Below, piece after piece: positions 35,695-45,737 of a stretch of DNA of 64,000 bases; within the stretch, counting starts at the first letter, position 1, and each line of letters opens with the position of its first letter. The stretch is from Rickettsia rickettsii. GTDB taxonomy: Bacteria > Pseudomonadota > Alphaproteobacteria > Rickettsiales > Rickettsiaceae. The notes below the pieces were generated by a model that made no database searches, was not told the DNA's origin, and saw only the letters and a program-made list of their open reading frames with translations. Location: NCBI RefSeq assembly GCF_001951015.1, contig NZ_CP018914.1, positions 434,001 through 498,000 of the forward strand, given 5' to 3'. The position numbers and the translations under genes are program-made.

Positions 35695-36571
35695 TTAGAA
35701 TATATATCGTATTTTATTTCATGGGAGCAACCTGTCATGCAACACACTCCATCGTTGGATCAAACTACTCTTAATACTGGCTTTATAACGTACCGCCTTG
35801 CCTCCATATTCGCTTACTTTATTTTCCTGTATAATTTGGTTGCCAAATTAAAGCTTCACTCTCTAATCTATTTAAGGCAATATTTCTTTCATGCTGCTTA
35901 TCGTTATGCGTTAAAAATATGCATTCCGCTTTTATAAACGGTTTATATTGGTTGTTTATGTATTGAGCTAAATCTTCAAATAACTTTGCATATTCGGTAA
36001 GCCAGCCTTCATAAGCAATAATAGGAGCAAAGTTTAGATGAACTTCGTAACCTGCTTCAATAAAAATATTCACCGCTTTTATTCTCTCGATAATTGGACT
36101 CGTTTTTGGCGCTAATATCTCACTCATTCTTGTCGGTATCAAACTAAATCTAATCCTTATTTTGTTTTCAGGATTAAAATTAAGTAATTTAGGATTGACA
36201 TATTTAGTAGCAAAAGTGGCTTTAGCACGTGGATCTTCTTTAAAGAAATTAAATATCTTTAACCAATTAGTGTGTTTCCAATGCAAACTTACATCGGTAG
36301 AACAACCTATATCATATGTCCAATATTTAGAATCTGTTTGATTGGAAATTTTAGTCGGTAAGTTTGCTATATGTTTATCCAATACGTCAAGTATTTGATC
36401 TATATTTTCATTGATACATAATGTCTCATAGTTATGATGCATAACATAACAATAACTATTTCTGCAACCTCCGGCACAGCCATACATGAAGTTAGGAGTT
36501 ATGTAATCAGCTGATCTTCCATTAGGACGTACGTGCAAAGTTTTCGTATTTTGTACTATTTTCTTAATCAT
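35695..36571 (-). pseudogene. Radical-SAM spore-photoproduct-lyase-family protein, 3' end frameshifted
   Basis: The open part (35819-36571, 250 residues) starts MIKKIVQNTKTLHVRPNGRS, has a cysteine cluster MYGCAGGCRNSYCYV (Cys spacing 3 and 4), and carries SPL-family segments such as WTYDIGCSTDVSLHW and IRIRFSLIPTRMSEIL. After LIWQPN the original frame is lost. In the next frame the sequence resumes NQIIQENKVSEYGGKAVRYK ... and runs through an in-frame TGA at 35719-35721 to KIRYIF and a stop at 35695. The expected WNKIRYIF ending shows the TGA replaces a tryptophan codon. The truncated protein may still be made. The family is linked to DNA photoproduct repair, but this member's role is unknown. 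Confidence 0.75.
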
Positions 36572-36686
36572 ACGATTTTAAATTAAAGTTTATTTAAACT
36601 ACTTACTTAGCTTTACAAACTTCAGATTTATTTACTTACGTTGAAATTGTAGTTATAAATTATTAATTACAAATATATCATAAGTT

Positions 36687-36902
36687 ATGGAAAAACCAAG
36701 CTATCTAAATTTTGATAATAAAAGTTATAAATGGAAAAATGATATTGAGTATCGTAAATGCCCGGAAAGCTATAGAGTAGGTAAAGGGGAGCAAGGAGTA
36801 TGCATTTGTCAACCATATAAAAATGAAAATTTGCCTTATTGGAAGTTTAAAACTTCTGAAATTGCTAAAGAAAGTAGTGAAAAAATATCTCGATCTTCAT
36901 AA
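36687..36902 (+). pseudogene. DUF4385-like protein, N-terminal fragment
   Basis: A 71-residue frame, MEKPSYLNFDNKSYKWKNDI followed by YRVGKGEQGVCICQPYK and WKFKTSEIAKESSEKI. It matches my recollection of the start of a DUF4385 protein of about 150 residues, then ends abruptly in SRSS. No later DUF4385 part is seen in any frame downstream, so the 3' half seems deleted. A TPR-like remnant begins 60-70 bp later. Assignment is from memory of the family pattern only. Confidence 0.5.
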
Positions 36903-36973
36903 CAGATATCCAATATCAAGAAGAAAAACACAATCTACGAAAATTCGTTTAAACTGATCCTGAAGAAATTTTA

Positions 36974-37408
36974 TTGAAACTTATAATAAGACTGAAAAAT
37001 ATAACAATAGAGAAGCTGAAATTTTTTCATAGTTTAAGTTCTATTTTAATGGAAAAACAACAAGATAATGCGATTAAATCATTAAAGAAAGCTATTGAAC
37101 TAGATCCAAGTAAAGTATACTATCACGAAGAGTTTTTTAATAAATTACATAAAATAAATCCGGAGGAAGCACTCGCTTCTATCAAAAGAGCTATAGGGTT
37201 AAATCCAAATAAAAAATCATTATATGAAGACCTTATTATTTTGTTGAAAAAGGTAAATTATGATGGAGAAGTAGCAAAAATTACTAAAGTAATTCAAGAT
37301 TTCCCTAAAAACATACCTAATTTGGTATTAGGTACTGAGGAAACAAAGGATTTGTATCCAATTAGGTTTGGCACAGGAGTAACTGTATCAAAACGTGGGT
37401 ATTTATGA
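36974..37408 (+). pseudogene. TPR-repeat protein remnant
   Basis: This frame encodes two recognisable tetratricopeptide units: NAIKSLKKAIELDPSKVYYH and ALASIKRAIGLNPNKKSLYE. The residues before the first unit are out of phase: in another frame the upstream bases give ETYNKTEKYNNREAEI, a more TPR-like start, so a one-base shift near 37015 is likely. The tail (GVTVSKRGYL) carries no motif. It may be the surviving end of a larger TPR protein joined to the DUF4385 fragment by a deletion. Confidence 0.5.
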
Positions 37409-37548
37409 GTTTTGCACTGTCATCTAGTTGCTTGCTAACTAAGTCTAGAAAAAATAACTTCAACATTGTTACTACACTATATTATATGTTTTGCTGGATG
37501 ATGACATAGAGAGGAATAATAAGTCACACAACACCCGTGACGGTCACA

Positions 37549-40068
37549 TTAAAACAGTTTCTTCAATCCTTTTTGTAGAAGCTTATTCACAGGATCTGCT
37601 TGTTGGTTTTCCTGCGGAGGGCTGTTTTGTTCCTCTGTATTTGTATCCTTTTTCTTTCTGAGACCCAAAGCATCTTTAATAATATTTTCAGGTTTCTTCT
37701 CTCCGCTTTTTAAGTCTTTAATAACGCTATTAAATACGTTTTTAACTAAATATGTTTGAAAGGCTTGAACGTCTAATTTATGCTGCGGATTATTTATGAA
37801 TCCGTATAATTTAACGGCTATAGGCGGTAAATCCGCAATAGTAACACTTGCACTAATATCCATCATATATTGTGGTAAGTTAATTTGACCGCTTGCATTT
37901 GTTGTGGCAGGTGAAGCATCTAAACTACATTCATTTAAATTAAGCTTGCCTTGCGTTATATTTCCTCTGGCAATTAAATTTTTGAACGATGTGGATCCGC
38001 CACTAAAGGAGCTGTTAATCAGTCGCAATACTCCTTCAGTATTTTTAGCATTATTTACCGCATCTGCTATTCGGTTTAAATCAAATCCGCTTATTTCCCC
38101 GTTATCGCTATTTACGTTAAATTGTCCATTTAGATTATTAACATATGTATAAACGCTATTACCGCGAGAAGTAAGATCGGCTTTAAAGCTTAGTCGCCCA
38201 TCAGTTATTTTTATTTTATCCGATTGCGGAGTGAAGCTTTTGAGATAGGCATTTTTTAAATCGATTTTAATTGCAGCGTTTTGATCTTTGGCTGAACTCA
38301 CATAACCGGTGCTACTTAGTTCGCCACCGTAAATGCTTGCATTAACTGAAGTAATATTCAGCGTGCCGCCGGTGATATTTAATTTTGCTTTTAAATTATT
38401 TATGATTAATGAGTCGTTAGTTAATTTATCAATATTTGCGGATAATTGCCCTTCAATTTCATTTAAAAACCCTAAATTAATAGGATTATTTGACCAAGGA
38501 GAATTATTTTTAGCTGTAGGTATGTTTTGAGTAGCAGGACTATTAGTTTTATTTGGAGCAGGAGTAGGACTATTACTTGTAAGAATTTTATCCAAATTCA
38601 CTAACGGACTATATAAGTTAAGATTAAAATTGGGCTTCTGAGTTTCTAAATTAATATCTCCTTTAATAGATATATTAGTATTAAAAGCGGATATTTTATT
38701 ATTAATATGGAAAGTATCTTTAATTTTTTGCACTCCTCCGTTTAAATGCAATACTCCAATCTGACTTAAATTACTTACTCCCATAAGAGACATAAACGAC
38801 TCAAAATTATTAATTTTTAGATTGTGCGAAATAGTTATATCTTGTGCTAAATTTTTAAGCTCAATATCTCCCGTTAGATTAGTATTTGCAGCCGATAAAT
38901 TAATATTTTGTAATTTTATTGCTTGAGCATTACTAATGACATTAGAAGTAAGTATAAGTTTTTGGTTAATAATAGACGGTAATTTATCGGTCTTTAGTTT
39001 TAGAGCATCAAGTATAGGTTTTAAACTATCAGCTTGTAGCATAATATTTGTCTTATCTAAATTAGAGCTAATCTCGGTTATAATGTTACCGGGATTGATA
39101 ATAATATTTGATTTCAGATTATTACGCTCTATATCATAATTTGCATTTGCTAGTAATTCTATATTTGGATAATTAAGTCTAGCATCTTTAATAGCTATAT
39201 TTTTACTATCGGCAGTAATTGCCGTAGTTAGCTCGTAGTCATTTTGTAAATCAGCAGGCATACCTAAAGTTTTAGTATTACCTTTAATATTTGTGTTACC
39301 TATGAACGCATTATTTTCGCTATCAAATTTTCCTTCGATTGTAATTTTTTCACCGGCAAGATTAATATTGGCACTTAACGGAATTATTTTACCGATTTCT
39401 TCAATATTGCCGTCTATATTAATTTGCTGTTCCAAAGCCTTTAAAGCTAAAGTCAAATCTATAGGACCTTTAAGGCTTTTAATTTTAGTCTCTAAGTTAA
39501 TATCGTTAAATATTTTCTCACTGTTTTTTTCTATATATATTACTTTGCCGTCTATAATTTTAAAATGACTAATCAAAATAGGAAGTGCTAATTCAGTTTT
39601 AGTATCGGTAGATTCTACAGAGCTAAGTTCATTTGTTTTGGATGCATTATTAGGTGTAGAAAATTGCCAATTTTTTTGTCCATTACTTAAAACTTCTAGA
39701 TTTATAATCGGTTTTTGCAGTTCTATAGAAGCTACTTCAATTGCGCCTCTAAAAAGAGGAAAAAGTCGCAATGACGCTTTAGCACCTTCAACGGAAACTA
39801 GATGAGGTTCTTTTGTACCGTTTATTGATGATAATTTAATGTCTGATAGTGATATTGCGGGATTCGGTAGTAAAGATAATTTTATGTCGCCGTTAATAGT
39901 TAAATCTCTATTTGTAGCCTCTTTAACTTTATCTATTACTATTTCTTTATAATTATTTAAAGGAATAAAGAAAGGAATAACAATTAATAATAATATTATA
40001 CTTATAAATATAATAAGTGAGTATTTTAAAGTTTTAGGCATAGAGCTTAACCTTCTATTTATATACAT
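37549..40068 (-). CDS. AsmA-family protein
   Basis: Large inner-membrane-anchored, periplasm-facing protein of 839 residues. One N-terminal membrane helix (YSLIIFISIILLLIVIPFFI) is followed by the AsmA N-terminal domain (NNYKEIVIDKVKEATNRDLT, SLLPNPAISLSDIKLS). A long beta-rich body follows, with an AsmA C-terminal domain (DGRLSFKADLTSRG, LNGQFNVNSDNGEISGFDLN). The end is a charged, Q/E-rich tail. AsmA-like proteins are thought to form beta-groove bridges moving phospholipid towards the outer membrane; a second, distinct AsmA-like protein is encoded at 40949-43579. Function here is inferred from the family. Confidence 0.9.
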   Translation of the reverse strand: MYINRRLSSMPKTLKYSLIIFISIILLLIVIPFFIPLNNYKEIVIDKVKEATNRDLTINGDIKLSLLPNPAISLSDIKLSSINGTKEPHLVSVEGAKASLRLFPLFRGAIEVASIELQKPIINLEVLSNGQKNWQFSTPNNASKTNELSSVESTDTKTELALPILISHFKIIDGKVIYIEKNSEKIFNDINLETKIKSLKGPIDLTLALKALEQQINIDGNIEEIGKIIPLSANINLAGEKITIEGKFDSENNAFIGNTNIKGNTKTLGMPADLQNDYELTTAITADSKNIAIKDARLNYPNIELLANANYDIERNNLKSNIIINPGNIITEISSNLDKTNIMLQADSLKPILDALKLKTDKLPSIINQKLILTSNVISNAQAIKLQNINLSAANTNLTGDIELKNLAQDITISHNLKINNFESFMSLMGVSNLSQIGVLHLNGGVQKIKDTFHINNKISAFNTNISIKGDINLETQKPNFNLNLYSPLVNLDKILTSNSPTPAPNKTNSPATQNIPTAKNNSPWSNNPINLGFLNEIEGQLSANIDKLTNDSLIINNLKAKLNITGGTLNITSVNASIYGGELSSTGYVSSAKDQNAAIKIDLKNAYLKSFTPQSDKIKITDGRLSFKADLTSRGNSVYTYVNNLNGQFNVNSDNGEISGFDLNRIADAVNNAKNTEGVLRLINSSFSGGSTSFKNLIARGNITQGKLNLNECSLDASPATTNASGQINLPQYMMDISASVTIADLPPIAVKLYGFINNPQHKLDVQAFQTYLVKNVFNSVIKDLKSGEKKPENIIKDALGLRKKKDTNTEEQNSPPQENQQADPVNKLLQKGLKKLF

Positions 40069-40154
40069 ATATTAATTATAGTATTTAAGGATTAATTGTC
40101 AATTTTATATAATTTACTCAATTAAGGATTAAAATAATTATATTCTATGTCATT

Positions 40155-40345
40155 CCCACGAGGCGTTGTTGTGTGGATCGGTTTTTCCATCATTGCGAGT
40201 AGATGTTGTTGCGTGGACCGGTAAAACCCACTGTGTCACCCCGTGGCTTGACCACGGGGGCCATAAAAACAATAAATACTAATAAATTTAGTATTTTTAA
40301 ATGGATCCCGTGGCACGCCACGGGATGAAACAGAGGTGAATAAGA
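40155..40345. repeat. composite of dispersed palindromic repeats
   Basis: Contains two outer-arm-like pieces (TTGTTGTGTGGATCGG and TTGTTGCGTGGACCGG), a CATTGCGAG fragment, and a facing pair CACCCCGTGGCTTGACCACG / GATCCCGTGGCACGCCACGG. The centre of the pair is a small palindrome (AAATACTAATAAATTTAGTATTTTT). Similar centres occur at 57095-57130 and 61235-61265. Confidence 0.7.
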
Positions 40346-40388
40346 ATCGTAGGGTACTATAAAGAAATTGAAAACTACGGTAAATTAT

Positions 40389-40886
40389 TCAAGCTTCTCT
40401 TTGATAATTTAAAATCACATAATCTTTAGTTATAATAGGAAAAAATTCTTTATTGAAAGGTAATAATTCGGTTGTTTGATCTGAAAATTCTATTTCAATT
40501 ATGTCACCGGCACCAAAGTTAAGAATATTTTTAATTTTGCCTATTTCTTTATGATCTTGGTTTAATACCGGTAAATGAGTTAAATCCGCTATATAAAATT
40601 CATCTTCTTCTAGTTCCGGTAAACTTGCTCTTAAGCAAAATATTTTATAACCTTTTAAATGTTCAGCTTCATTTCGAGTAGCTATATCATTAAATGTACA
40701 AATTAATTCTCCTTTGGCATTTTGGCTAATTAGCTTAATATATATATTGGCTCCTGACTCATTTACTAAATTTCTTTCAAGTATTTTTGTAGCAGGGTCG
40801 GTAAAAGATTTTAACATTACATGACCTTTAATTCCATGACATGATTTTATTACACCGACTAAAATTAAATTTTCTAAAGAATTCAT
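40389..40886 (-). CDS. rimM: 16S rRNA processing protein RimM
   Basis: Ribosome maturation factor acting on the 30S head through protein S19. It begins with the N-terminal RimM barrel ([20 protein letters not shown], with the GxKGxVxL pattern) and continues to a PRC-barrel with [19 protein letters not shown] and [17 protein letters not shown]. The 165-residue length is normal. It diverges from the AsmA-like gene at 40949 with a short gap. Usually it is clustered with rpsP/trmD; here it is alone. Confidence 0.95.
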   Translation of the reverse strand: MNSLENLILVGVIKSCHGIKGHVMLKSFTDPATKILERNLVNESGANIYIKLISQNAKGELICTFNDIATRNEAEHLKGYKIFCLRASLPELEEDEFYIADLTHLPVLNQDHKEIGKIKNILNFGAGDIIEIEFSDQTTELLPFNKEFFPIITKDYVILNYQREA

Positions 40887-40948
40887 TAATTTGCCTTTAA
40901 ATTTTGATAATTATATATAATAATATATTTAAACACTTTTTTACAGAC

Positions 40949-43579
40949 ATGATAAAAAAAATAGCTGCCGGCGTCATAATTTGTTTTTCATTATTGTTAT
41001 TTATAATGTGTGGTGCATTATCGTTTGTTAACTATAATTCGGTTACTAATAATTTTACCAGTCATTTAGGAATTGCGAAAGAAAATATCGGAAAAATAAA
41101 GATGCATAAATTTCCTTTGTCCTATTTAGTTATTGAGACGATAAGAGAAGAAGGAAAGTTAGATTTAGAGCAGATTAAAATTCATTTTTCGTTGTGGTCG
41201 CTTATAAAATTTAATCCTAAAATTAATAAAATAGATATATTAGATGCTAAATTTTATTCACATTCTAATGTATTAAATATTTATAATCATGAAGAGTTAA
41301 TAAAGAATTTCTTTAAATATAAATTACAAAATATAAATCTAAATGTTACTAATCTAAGTATTATTAATAAACAAGATTATTCTATTTTAAATTTTAATAA
41401 TTGTATATTAAAAAAAGAAAATGCTTTATCGTCTAATTACATATTTAAAACTACAAGTAACTATATAGGTAAAATTTCAGGTTCAATTAATAAACGTGAC
41501 GATATAGTAGATTTTAGTCTTAATATTGATAATAATGATTATGGTTTTAAGTTATCGCAAATTTACAAAGATTCTAAGCTTACTAGCGGCAGTGGTGAAT
41601 ATCAGATTAAAAATTTAGCATCGGTAATGTATAATATATTACCGGATTTAAACCATCTTTTTAATAAATTTAATCAACATGAGGCAGTAAACGTTAAATT
41701 TAATATTTCAAATAATGAAGATGCAATAGAACTAAAAGACATAGTAATAGCATCATCTTTTATTATTGGTCATGGATTTGTTAACATTGCTAAAAATGAT
41801 AATATTACTACTAATGTAAAACTAGATTTTCCTAAAATAGATTTAAGTTCGTTAATTTCTCCAAATGCAGAGGGAACATTTAATACTTCTTCTTCAAATA
41901 TTAGATTTATTTTTGCCAATAAATTACTTAAAGCAGACGTGGCAATTAACGAAATAATTTTAAGTAATAATGAAGAACTAAAAAAAATAGTCTTTTCTTC
42001 TAACTTATCAAAGGGTACTTTAAAGATAAATGAATTTTCAGGTAATATTAAATCAGGTGGAGAATTTAAGCTGACAGGTAATGTAACACAGAATGCCGTT
42101 AGAAGTATGTTCGATGGACAGCTATATTTAAAGCACAACGATATAAATTCGTTACTGCATATTTTAGGATTTAACGACGTTACTATTAAAGAAGCTATTC
42201 CTTTTAGCTTGTCATCGGATTTAAAACTCACTTTAATAGATTTATTTTTTAAAAATTTATTACTCAAAACAGATCATTTAAATTTATCAGGAAATTTTTC
42301 TAGTAAATTTATTGCTCAAACACCTCGTTTAGACGCTACGCTTAATATATCTTCGCTTGACTTAAGCAGTAGAACGTATCCAATAATTTCGCCGCTTATC
42401 GAATTTACAAAAAATTTAACTAAAGATATGAAAGCTCTAGATTATCCAAGTAAATTCATCCCTATTAGAACAATAGGATATTTAGCTAATTTAGATATTC
42501 TGATAGATAGCGTTAAGTATAACGATCATGTATTTGACAAAATGAATTTGCTTGCTAAAATCGTACCAGCTAATATAAAAATTAGTAATTTAGATTTTAA
42601 AACTGCTAACAGCTATTTATCAACTAGCTGGAACTTAGATGCATCGAGTGTATTGCCGTCTTTGACCGTAGAAATTAAGGACGGTAATCTTACTACTGAT
42701 TTATTATCACCGGCAGGAATGCTGAATTTAAGAAATAAATTAATAAATGATTATAGTTTAGATAAAGCTACCTTACAAGTTTCCGGTACATTGTCGACAT
42801 TATTACAAAATGATTTAATATTGAAAAATGTTAAATTTTATGTAGCAAATAATAATAATTTATTACAATTTAATAATATTGAAGCAGAATTATTAGGTGG
42901 TAAGCTTCAAGGTAACGGCAATATTTTATTAGAACCTTATGCTATAAATTTCGTATATGCTTTAAATACAATAGATTTAAACAAAGTTTCAGCTCTTATG
43001 CCTAAAATATTTACTGCAAGTGGCGGAAAAATAAGTATAAGCGGTAGTTTAGGAACTAACGGTAACACTCTTCAAAGCCAGCTATATAACCTTACTACAA
43101 AATCACAATTTGCTATAAACAATATAGATGTTAATAATTTTGCAATTGATGCTTTTATAGAAAAAATTGATACAGCTGATTATAAGGTACAAAATTTAGA
43201 TAAAGATATAAATAGTGCTATAACCACAGGCCAAGAAAATATTAGAGGTATAAGCGGTGATATTGAACTACAAAAAGGTATTGCCCTTTTAAAGAAAGTA
43301 AAATTTGCAACACAATATAGTAGCGGTGCGGCCTCTTTTGCAGTTAATATATATAATTTTGATATGGATGCATCTAGTATTTTATCATTTTACGTGCCGG
43401 CAAGGCTTGTTAAGTTAAATACCTCAAATACAAGTTCTGATAAAGATAGCTTGGCACATCTTAATATAAAAATGCAAGGGAGTATTTTTGCTCCTAAGAA
43501 AACTTTTGATAGTAGTGAGCTAAAAAAATTACTTATACCCCAAACAACTGAAGACACAATTACTACAGATAACCATTAA
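40949..43579 (+). CDS. AsmA-like / YhdP-type large membrane-anchored protein
   Basis: The start at 40949 puts the membrane helix (IAAGVIICFSLLLFIMCGAL) at the N-terminus; the earlier in-frame ATG at 40904 would add 15 residues and lies close to rimM. The 876-residue product is beta-rich with repeated Asn/Ile/Leu patterns. It ends with an AsmA C-terminal-like part (NNIEAELLGGKLQGNGNI, ASGGKISISGSLGTNG, ELQKGIALLKKVKFATQ). This fits bacterial lipid-transfer bridge proteins of the AsmA clan, anchored in the inner membrane and spanning the periplasm. It precedes xseB by 12 bp, so they may share a transcript. Confidence 0.8.
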   Translation: MIKKIAAGVIICFSLLLFIMCGALSFVNYNSVTNNFTSHLGIAKENIGKIKMHKFPLSYLVIETIREEGKLDLEQIKIHFSLWSLIKFNPKINKIDILDAKFYSHSNVLNIYNHEELIKNFFKYKLQNINLNVTNLSIINKQDYSILNFNNCILKKENALSSNYIFKTTSNYIGKISGSINKRDDIVDFSLNIDNNDYGFKLSQIYKDSKLTSGSGEYQIKNLASVMYNILPDLNHLFNKFNQHEAVNVKFNISNNEDAIELKDIVIASSFIIGHGFVNIAKNDNITTNVKLDFPKIDLSSLISPNAEGTFNTSSSNIRFIFANKLLKADVAINEIILSNNEELKKIVFSSNLSKGTLKINEFSGNIKSGGEFKLTGNVTQNAVRSMFDGQLYLKHNDINSLLHILGFNDVTIKEAIPFSLSSDLKLTLIDLFFKNLLLKTDHLNLSGNFSSKFIAQTPRLDATLNISSLDLSSRTYPIISPLIEFTKNLTKDMKALDYPSKFIPIRTIGYLANLDILIDSVKYNDHVFDKMNLLAKIVPANIKISNLDFKTANSYLSTSWNLDASSVLPSLTVEIKDGNLTTDLLSPAGMLNLRNKLINDYSLDKATLQVSGTLSTLLQNDLILKNVKFYVANNNNLLQFNNIEAELLGGKLQGNGNILLEPYAINFVYALNTIDLNKVSALMPKIFTASGGKISISGSLGTNGNTLQSQLYNLTTKSQFAINNIDVNNFAIDAFIEKIDTADYKVQNLDKDINSAITTGQENIRGISGDIELQKGIALLKKVKFATQYSSGAASFAVNIYNFDMDASSILSFYVPARLVKLNTSNTSSDKDSLAHLNIKMQGSIFAPKKTFDSSELKKLLIPQTTEDTITTDNH

Positions 43580-43591
43580 AAATAAAAATAA

Positions 43592-43834
43592 ATGACTAAT
43601 ACTAAAACTTTAGAAGCAAATATTAGCTTTGAAGAAGCTTTAAAAGAGCTTGAGGAAATTGTTAAAAAAATAGATAACGGACAAGAGAGTCTAGAGACGG
43701 CAGTTAATAGCTTTGAAAGAGGTATTTTACTTAAGAATCATTGTGAGAAAAAACTAAAAGAAGCTCGGTTAAAAATTGAAAAAATTACTAAACTTGCTGA
43801 TTCTACAGTGGTCTTAGAAGAGATGGAAGTGTAG
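43592..43834 (+). CDS. xseB: Exodeoxyribonuclease VII small subunit XseB
   Basis: Small helical subunit that binds XseA and supports its single-strand exonuclease. Family signature: [20 protein letters not shown], then [21 protein letters not shown] with the conserved ExAxxxFExGxxLxxxC pattern. The 80-residue length is normal. It directly follows the AsmA-like gene. Confidence 0.95.
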   Translation: MTNTKTLEANISFEEALKELEEIVKKIDNGQESLETAVNSFERGILLKNHCEKKLKEARLKIEKITKLADSTVVLEEMEV

Positions 43835-43871
43835 TGTTGACATAAAGCATACATTGTACTAATACCATAAG

Positions 43872-44161
43872 ATGACAAAGAAATGTAATTATAGCTTTTC
43901 TGCTGAAAAAATTATAAGTTAATAAGTGAGCGCAAGGTAAGTTTTGAAGAAATAATATCAGTTATAGAAAGTAATTGTTTATTGGATATAATAGAACATC
44001 CAAATCCTAATAAATATTCAGAGCAAAAAATGTATATAGTTAAATTTAATGAATACGCCTATTTAGTGCCTTTTATTAGTGAAGTTGATAGAACAATTTT
44101 TTTAAAGACTATTATTCCACGTCACAAAGCTACTCAGGAATATCTAAAAATAGGAAAAGTA
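43872..44161 (+). pseudogene. BrnT-like toxin, frameshifted at the N-terminus and fused to its antitoxin
   Basis: An ATG at 43872 gives MTKKCNYSFSAEK. A one-base shift then moves to NYKLISERKVSFEEIISVIE and a body with HPNPNKYSEQKMYIVKFNEY and LKTIIPRHKATQEYL. This is the VSFEE ... KxYxVxxNxYAYLVPF ... PSRKATKxY pattern of Rickettsia BrnT-like toxins. At the 3' end, the run CTAAAAATAG reads through; with one A fewer it would give CTA AAA TAG, a stop. The frame therefore continues into the antitoxin. Toxic RNase activity is doubtful because the N-terminal strand and helix are out of frame, though a TTG start at 43982 could begin a fused chain. Confidence 0.7.
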
Positions 44162-44446
44162 ATGAGAAATAAAGAGAATATATCAAATATAATACTAGAT
44201 GCTGAAGAAAGCGCATTGCTCGAGTCTTTTGAAAATGATGAATGGCAAAGAATTAAAAATTTTGAACAAGAGAAACATATATCACAAGTGGCAGAAGCGA
44301 ATTATTTAAAAAAAGATACTCGAATAAATATTCGTATTTCTAGTAGTGATTTAATGAGAATAAAACAAAAAGCTGCTTATGAGGGATTACCTTATCAAAC
44401 TCTTATTTCTAGTATATTACATAAATATTCAGCAGGACATGGTTAA
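44162..44446 (+). CDS. CopG/BrnA-like antitoxin
   Basis: A 94-residue protein with its own ATG at 44162 and an AGGAAAAG ribosome-binding site 3-10 bases before it. The C-terminal half has DTRINIRISSSDLMRIKQKA followed by YEGLPYQTLISSILHKY, the ribbon-helix-helix pattern of antitoxins paired with BrnT-like toxins. The N-terminal half (ILDAEESALLESFENDEWQR) would bind the toxin. The upstream toxin frame now reads into this gene without a stop. It is probably still made as the separate protein. Confidence 0.75.
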   Translation: MRNKENISNIILDAEESALLESFENDEWQRIKNFEQEKHISQVAEANYLKKDTRINIRISSSDLMRIKQKAAYEGLPYQTLISSILHKYSAGHG

Positions 44447-44464
44447 TAATACCTATGTAATCAT

Positions 44465-45220
44465 ATAATTGACTTTATCTATACCGTTCCTAATATTGTT
44501 TTGATGAGTTTTTGTGTTGGATGTTTATATTTAACAAAATACATTATTCCTAATAATTTTCAAAAAGAAGAGCTTGGAAGTCTTGGTGGGTTTTGATCAG
44601 GTGTAGTCGTTAGTATGTATGCGGTATCAACCGGTTTTGTATTAATTTATTTACTTGGTAATTTTAATAAAGCACAAGAAGGGGTGGCAGCAGAATCTAT
44701 AGTGTTGATGAGGCTTGCAGATAGTGTAGGTTGGCTTCCAGGCCTACAATTTATCTAGATATTAAAAATTATACCAAAGGTGTAATGCGGCGTGAATGGC
44801 AATTAATGAAAGACGGCAAGCAAATCGGTCATGAAGTTCTTAGTTTCCTCCAAGATATTAATAAGAGACTAAAAGCTTATAAAGCACGCGAGCAAATGCA
44901 GCTATTGACTAAGCAGGTAAATCATTGAAGAGATAAAAGAGCTTTATACAGTAAGGTATAAAAGGATTAAAATGTCCTATTTTTCCTTAAATATTCAATA
45001 TTGGATAGTTGTATGTATAATGACTGCTATTAATTTAATTTTTGTCTGTATGCTTGGCACCAAGCTTTATTTACATAAGATTTCGGTTGGTTTAGTTTGT
45101 ATCACTTCATCATCAATGCTTTTGTTATTATTTATATTAGACAAACCTTTTCGAGGTCCTTTTGCCGTAAATCAATATGACCTTATTAAGGCTGTACATT
45201 ATATTGAGAGATTAAATTAG
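44465..45220 (+). pseudogene. DUF4239 (bestrophin-like) membrane protein, broken
   Basis: Pieces include IVLMSFCVGCLYLTKYIIPN, KEELGSLGGF then a stop then SGVVVSMYAVSTGFVLIYLL, and VAAESIVLMRLADSVGWLP. An out-of-frame middle (44740-44928: YLDIKNYTKGVMRREWQLMK) and a membrane end (44972-45220: YWIVVCIMTAINLIFVCMLG, LDKPFRGPFAVNQYDL) follow. The order and the GxxxSxxAxxT/DKPFxG motifs fit DUF4239 membrane proteins. At least one in-frame TGA (44596) and two frame changes interrupt it. The last piece overlaps the end of mpg on the other strand. Confidence 0.75.
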
Positions 45221-45737
45221 TGATATCTGTAACAACATAACGCCATAATTTATCCGTGCCTTTAGTAATACCTATACGAGCAGTAGTAGAGTAGGGTAGC
45301 TTTAAGCCGATATCGCCGACAAAAAATTCGTTGTTATTTATGAGATCGCATTTATTATGAGAAATATTAATTCCTAAATATTTGCATAATTTACCCGGAC
45401 CGTTGAGGTATAGATTTTCAGGCGAAATAACATGTACGCCTCTTATTAAGGTCGCAGCAGGGAAACCTTTAGCTTCGGTTACGAAATTTAAACAATAATA
45501 CATTCCGTAAATTAAATAGACATAGCTAAAGCCTGCAGGACCAAACATTATATCCGTTCTTTTTGTCCGCCCTCTTGCTGCATGGCAAGCAGGATCATTC
45601 TGCCCTATATAGCTTTCAGTTTCAGTAATGATAGCTGTTTTACCTTGGAAATAAAGAGTTTTACCGATTAACTCAGTGCTTACTACATTAGTATCTCTTG
45701 CAAAAAATTCACGAGGTAAAGGGATTAGTTTATTCAT
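45186..45737 (-). CDS. mpg: 3-methyladenine DNA glycosylase (AAG/MPG family)
   Basis: Base-excision repair enzyme removing alkylated purines. It begins [21 protein letters not shown], has the catalytic glutamate region [20 protein letters not shown], and follows with [20 protein letters not shown] and a [11 protein letters not shown] segment. All are typical of the AAG fold. The 183-residue length is usual for bacterial members. The start overlaps the end of the yciI remnant by 8 bp, suggesting an ancestral operon. Confidence 0.95.
   Translation of the reverse strand: MNKLIPLPREFFARDTNVVSTELIGKTLYFQGKTAIITETESYIGQNDPACHAARGRTKRTDIMFGPAGFSYVYLIYGMYYCLNFVTEAKGFPAATLIRGVHVISPENLYLNGPGKLCKYLGINISHNKCDLINNNEFFVGDIGLKLPYSTTARIGITKGTDKLWRYVVTDITNLISQYNVQP

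Noticed and set aside
35737..35937. 66-residue plus-strand frame
   Set aside because: It runs antisense through the 3' end of the decayed radical-SAM gene and has no motif or ribosome-binding site.
44731..44928. 65-residue frame as a separate gene
   Set aside because: It is the middle of a broken DUF4239 membrane protein whose other pieces lie on both sides in order.
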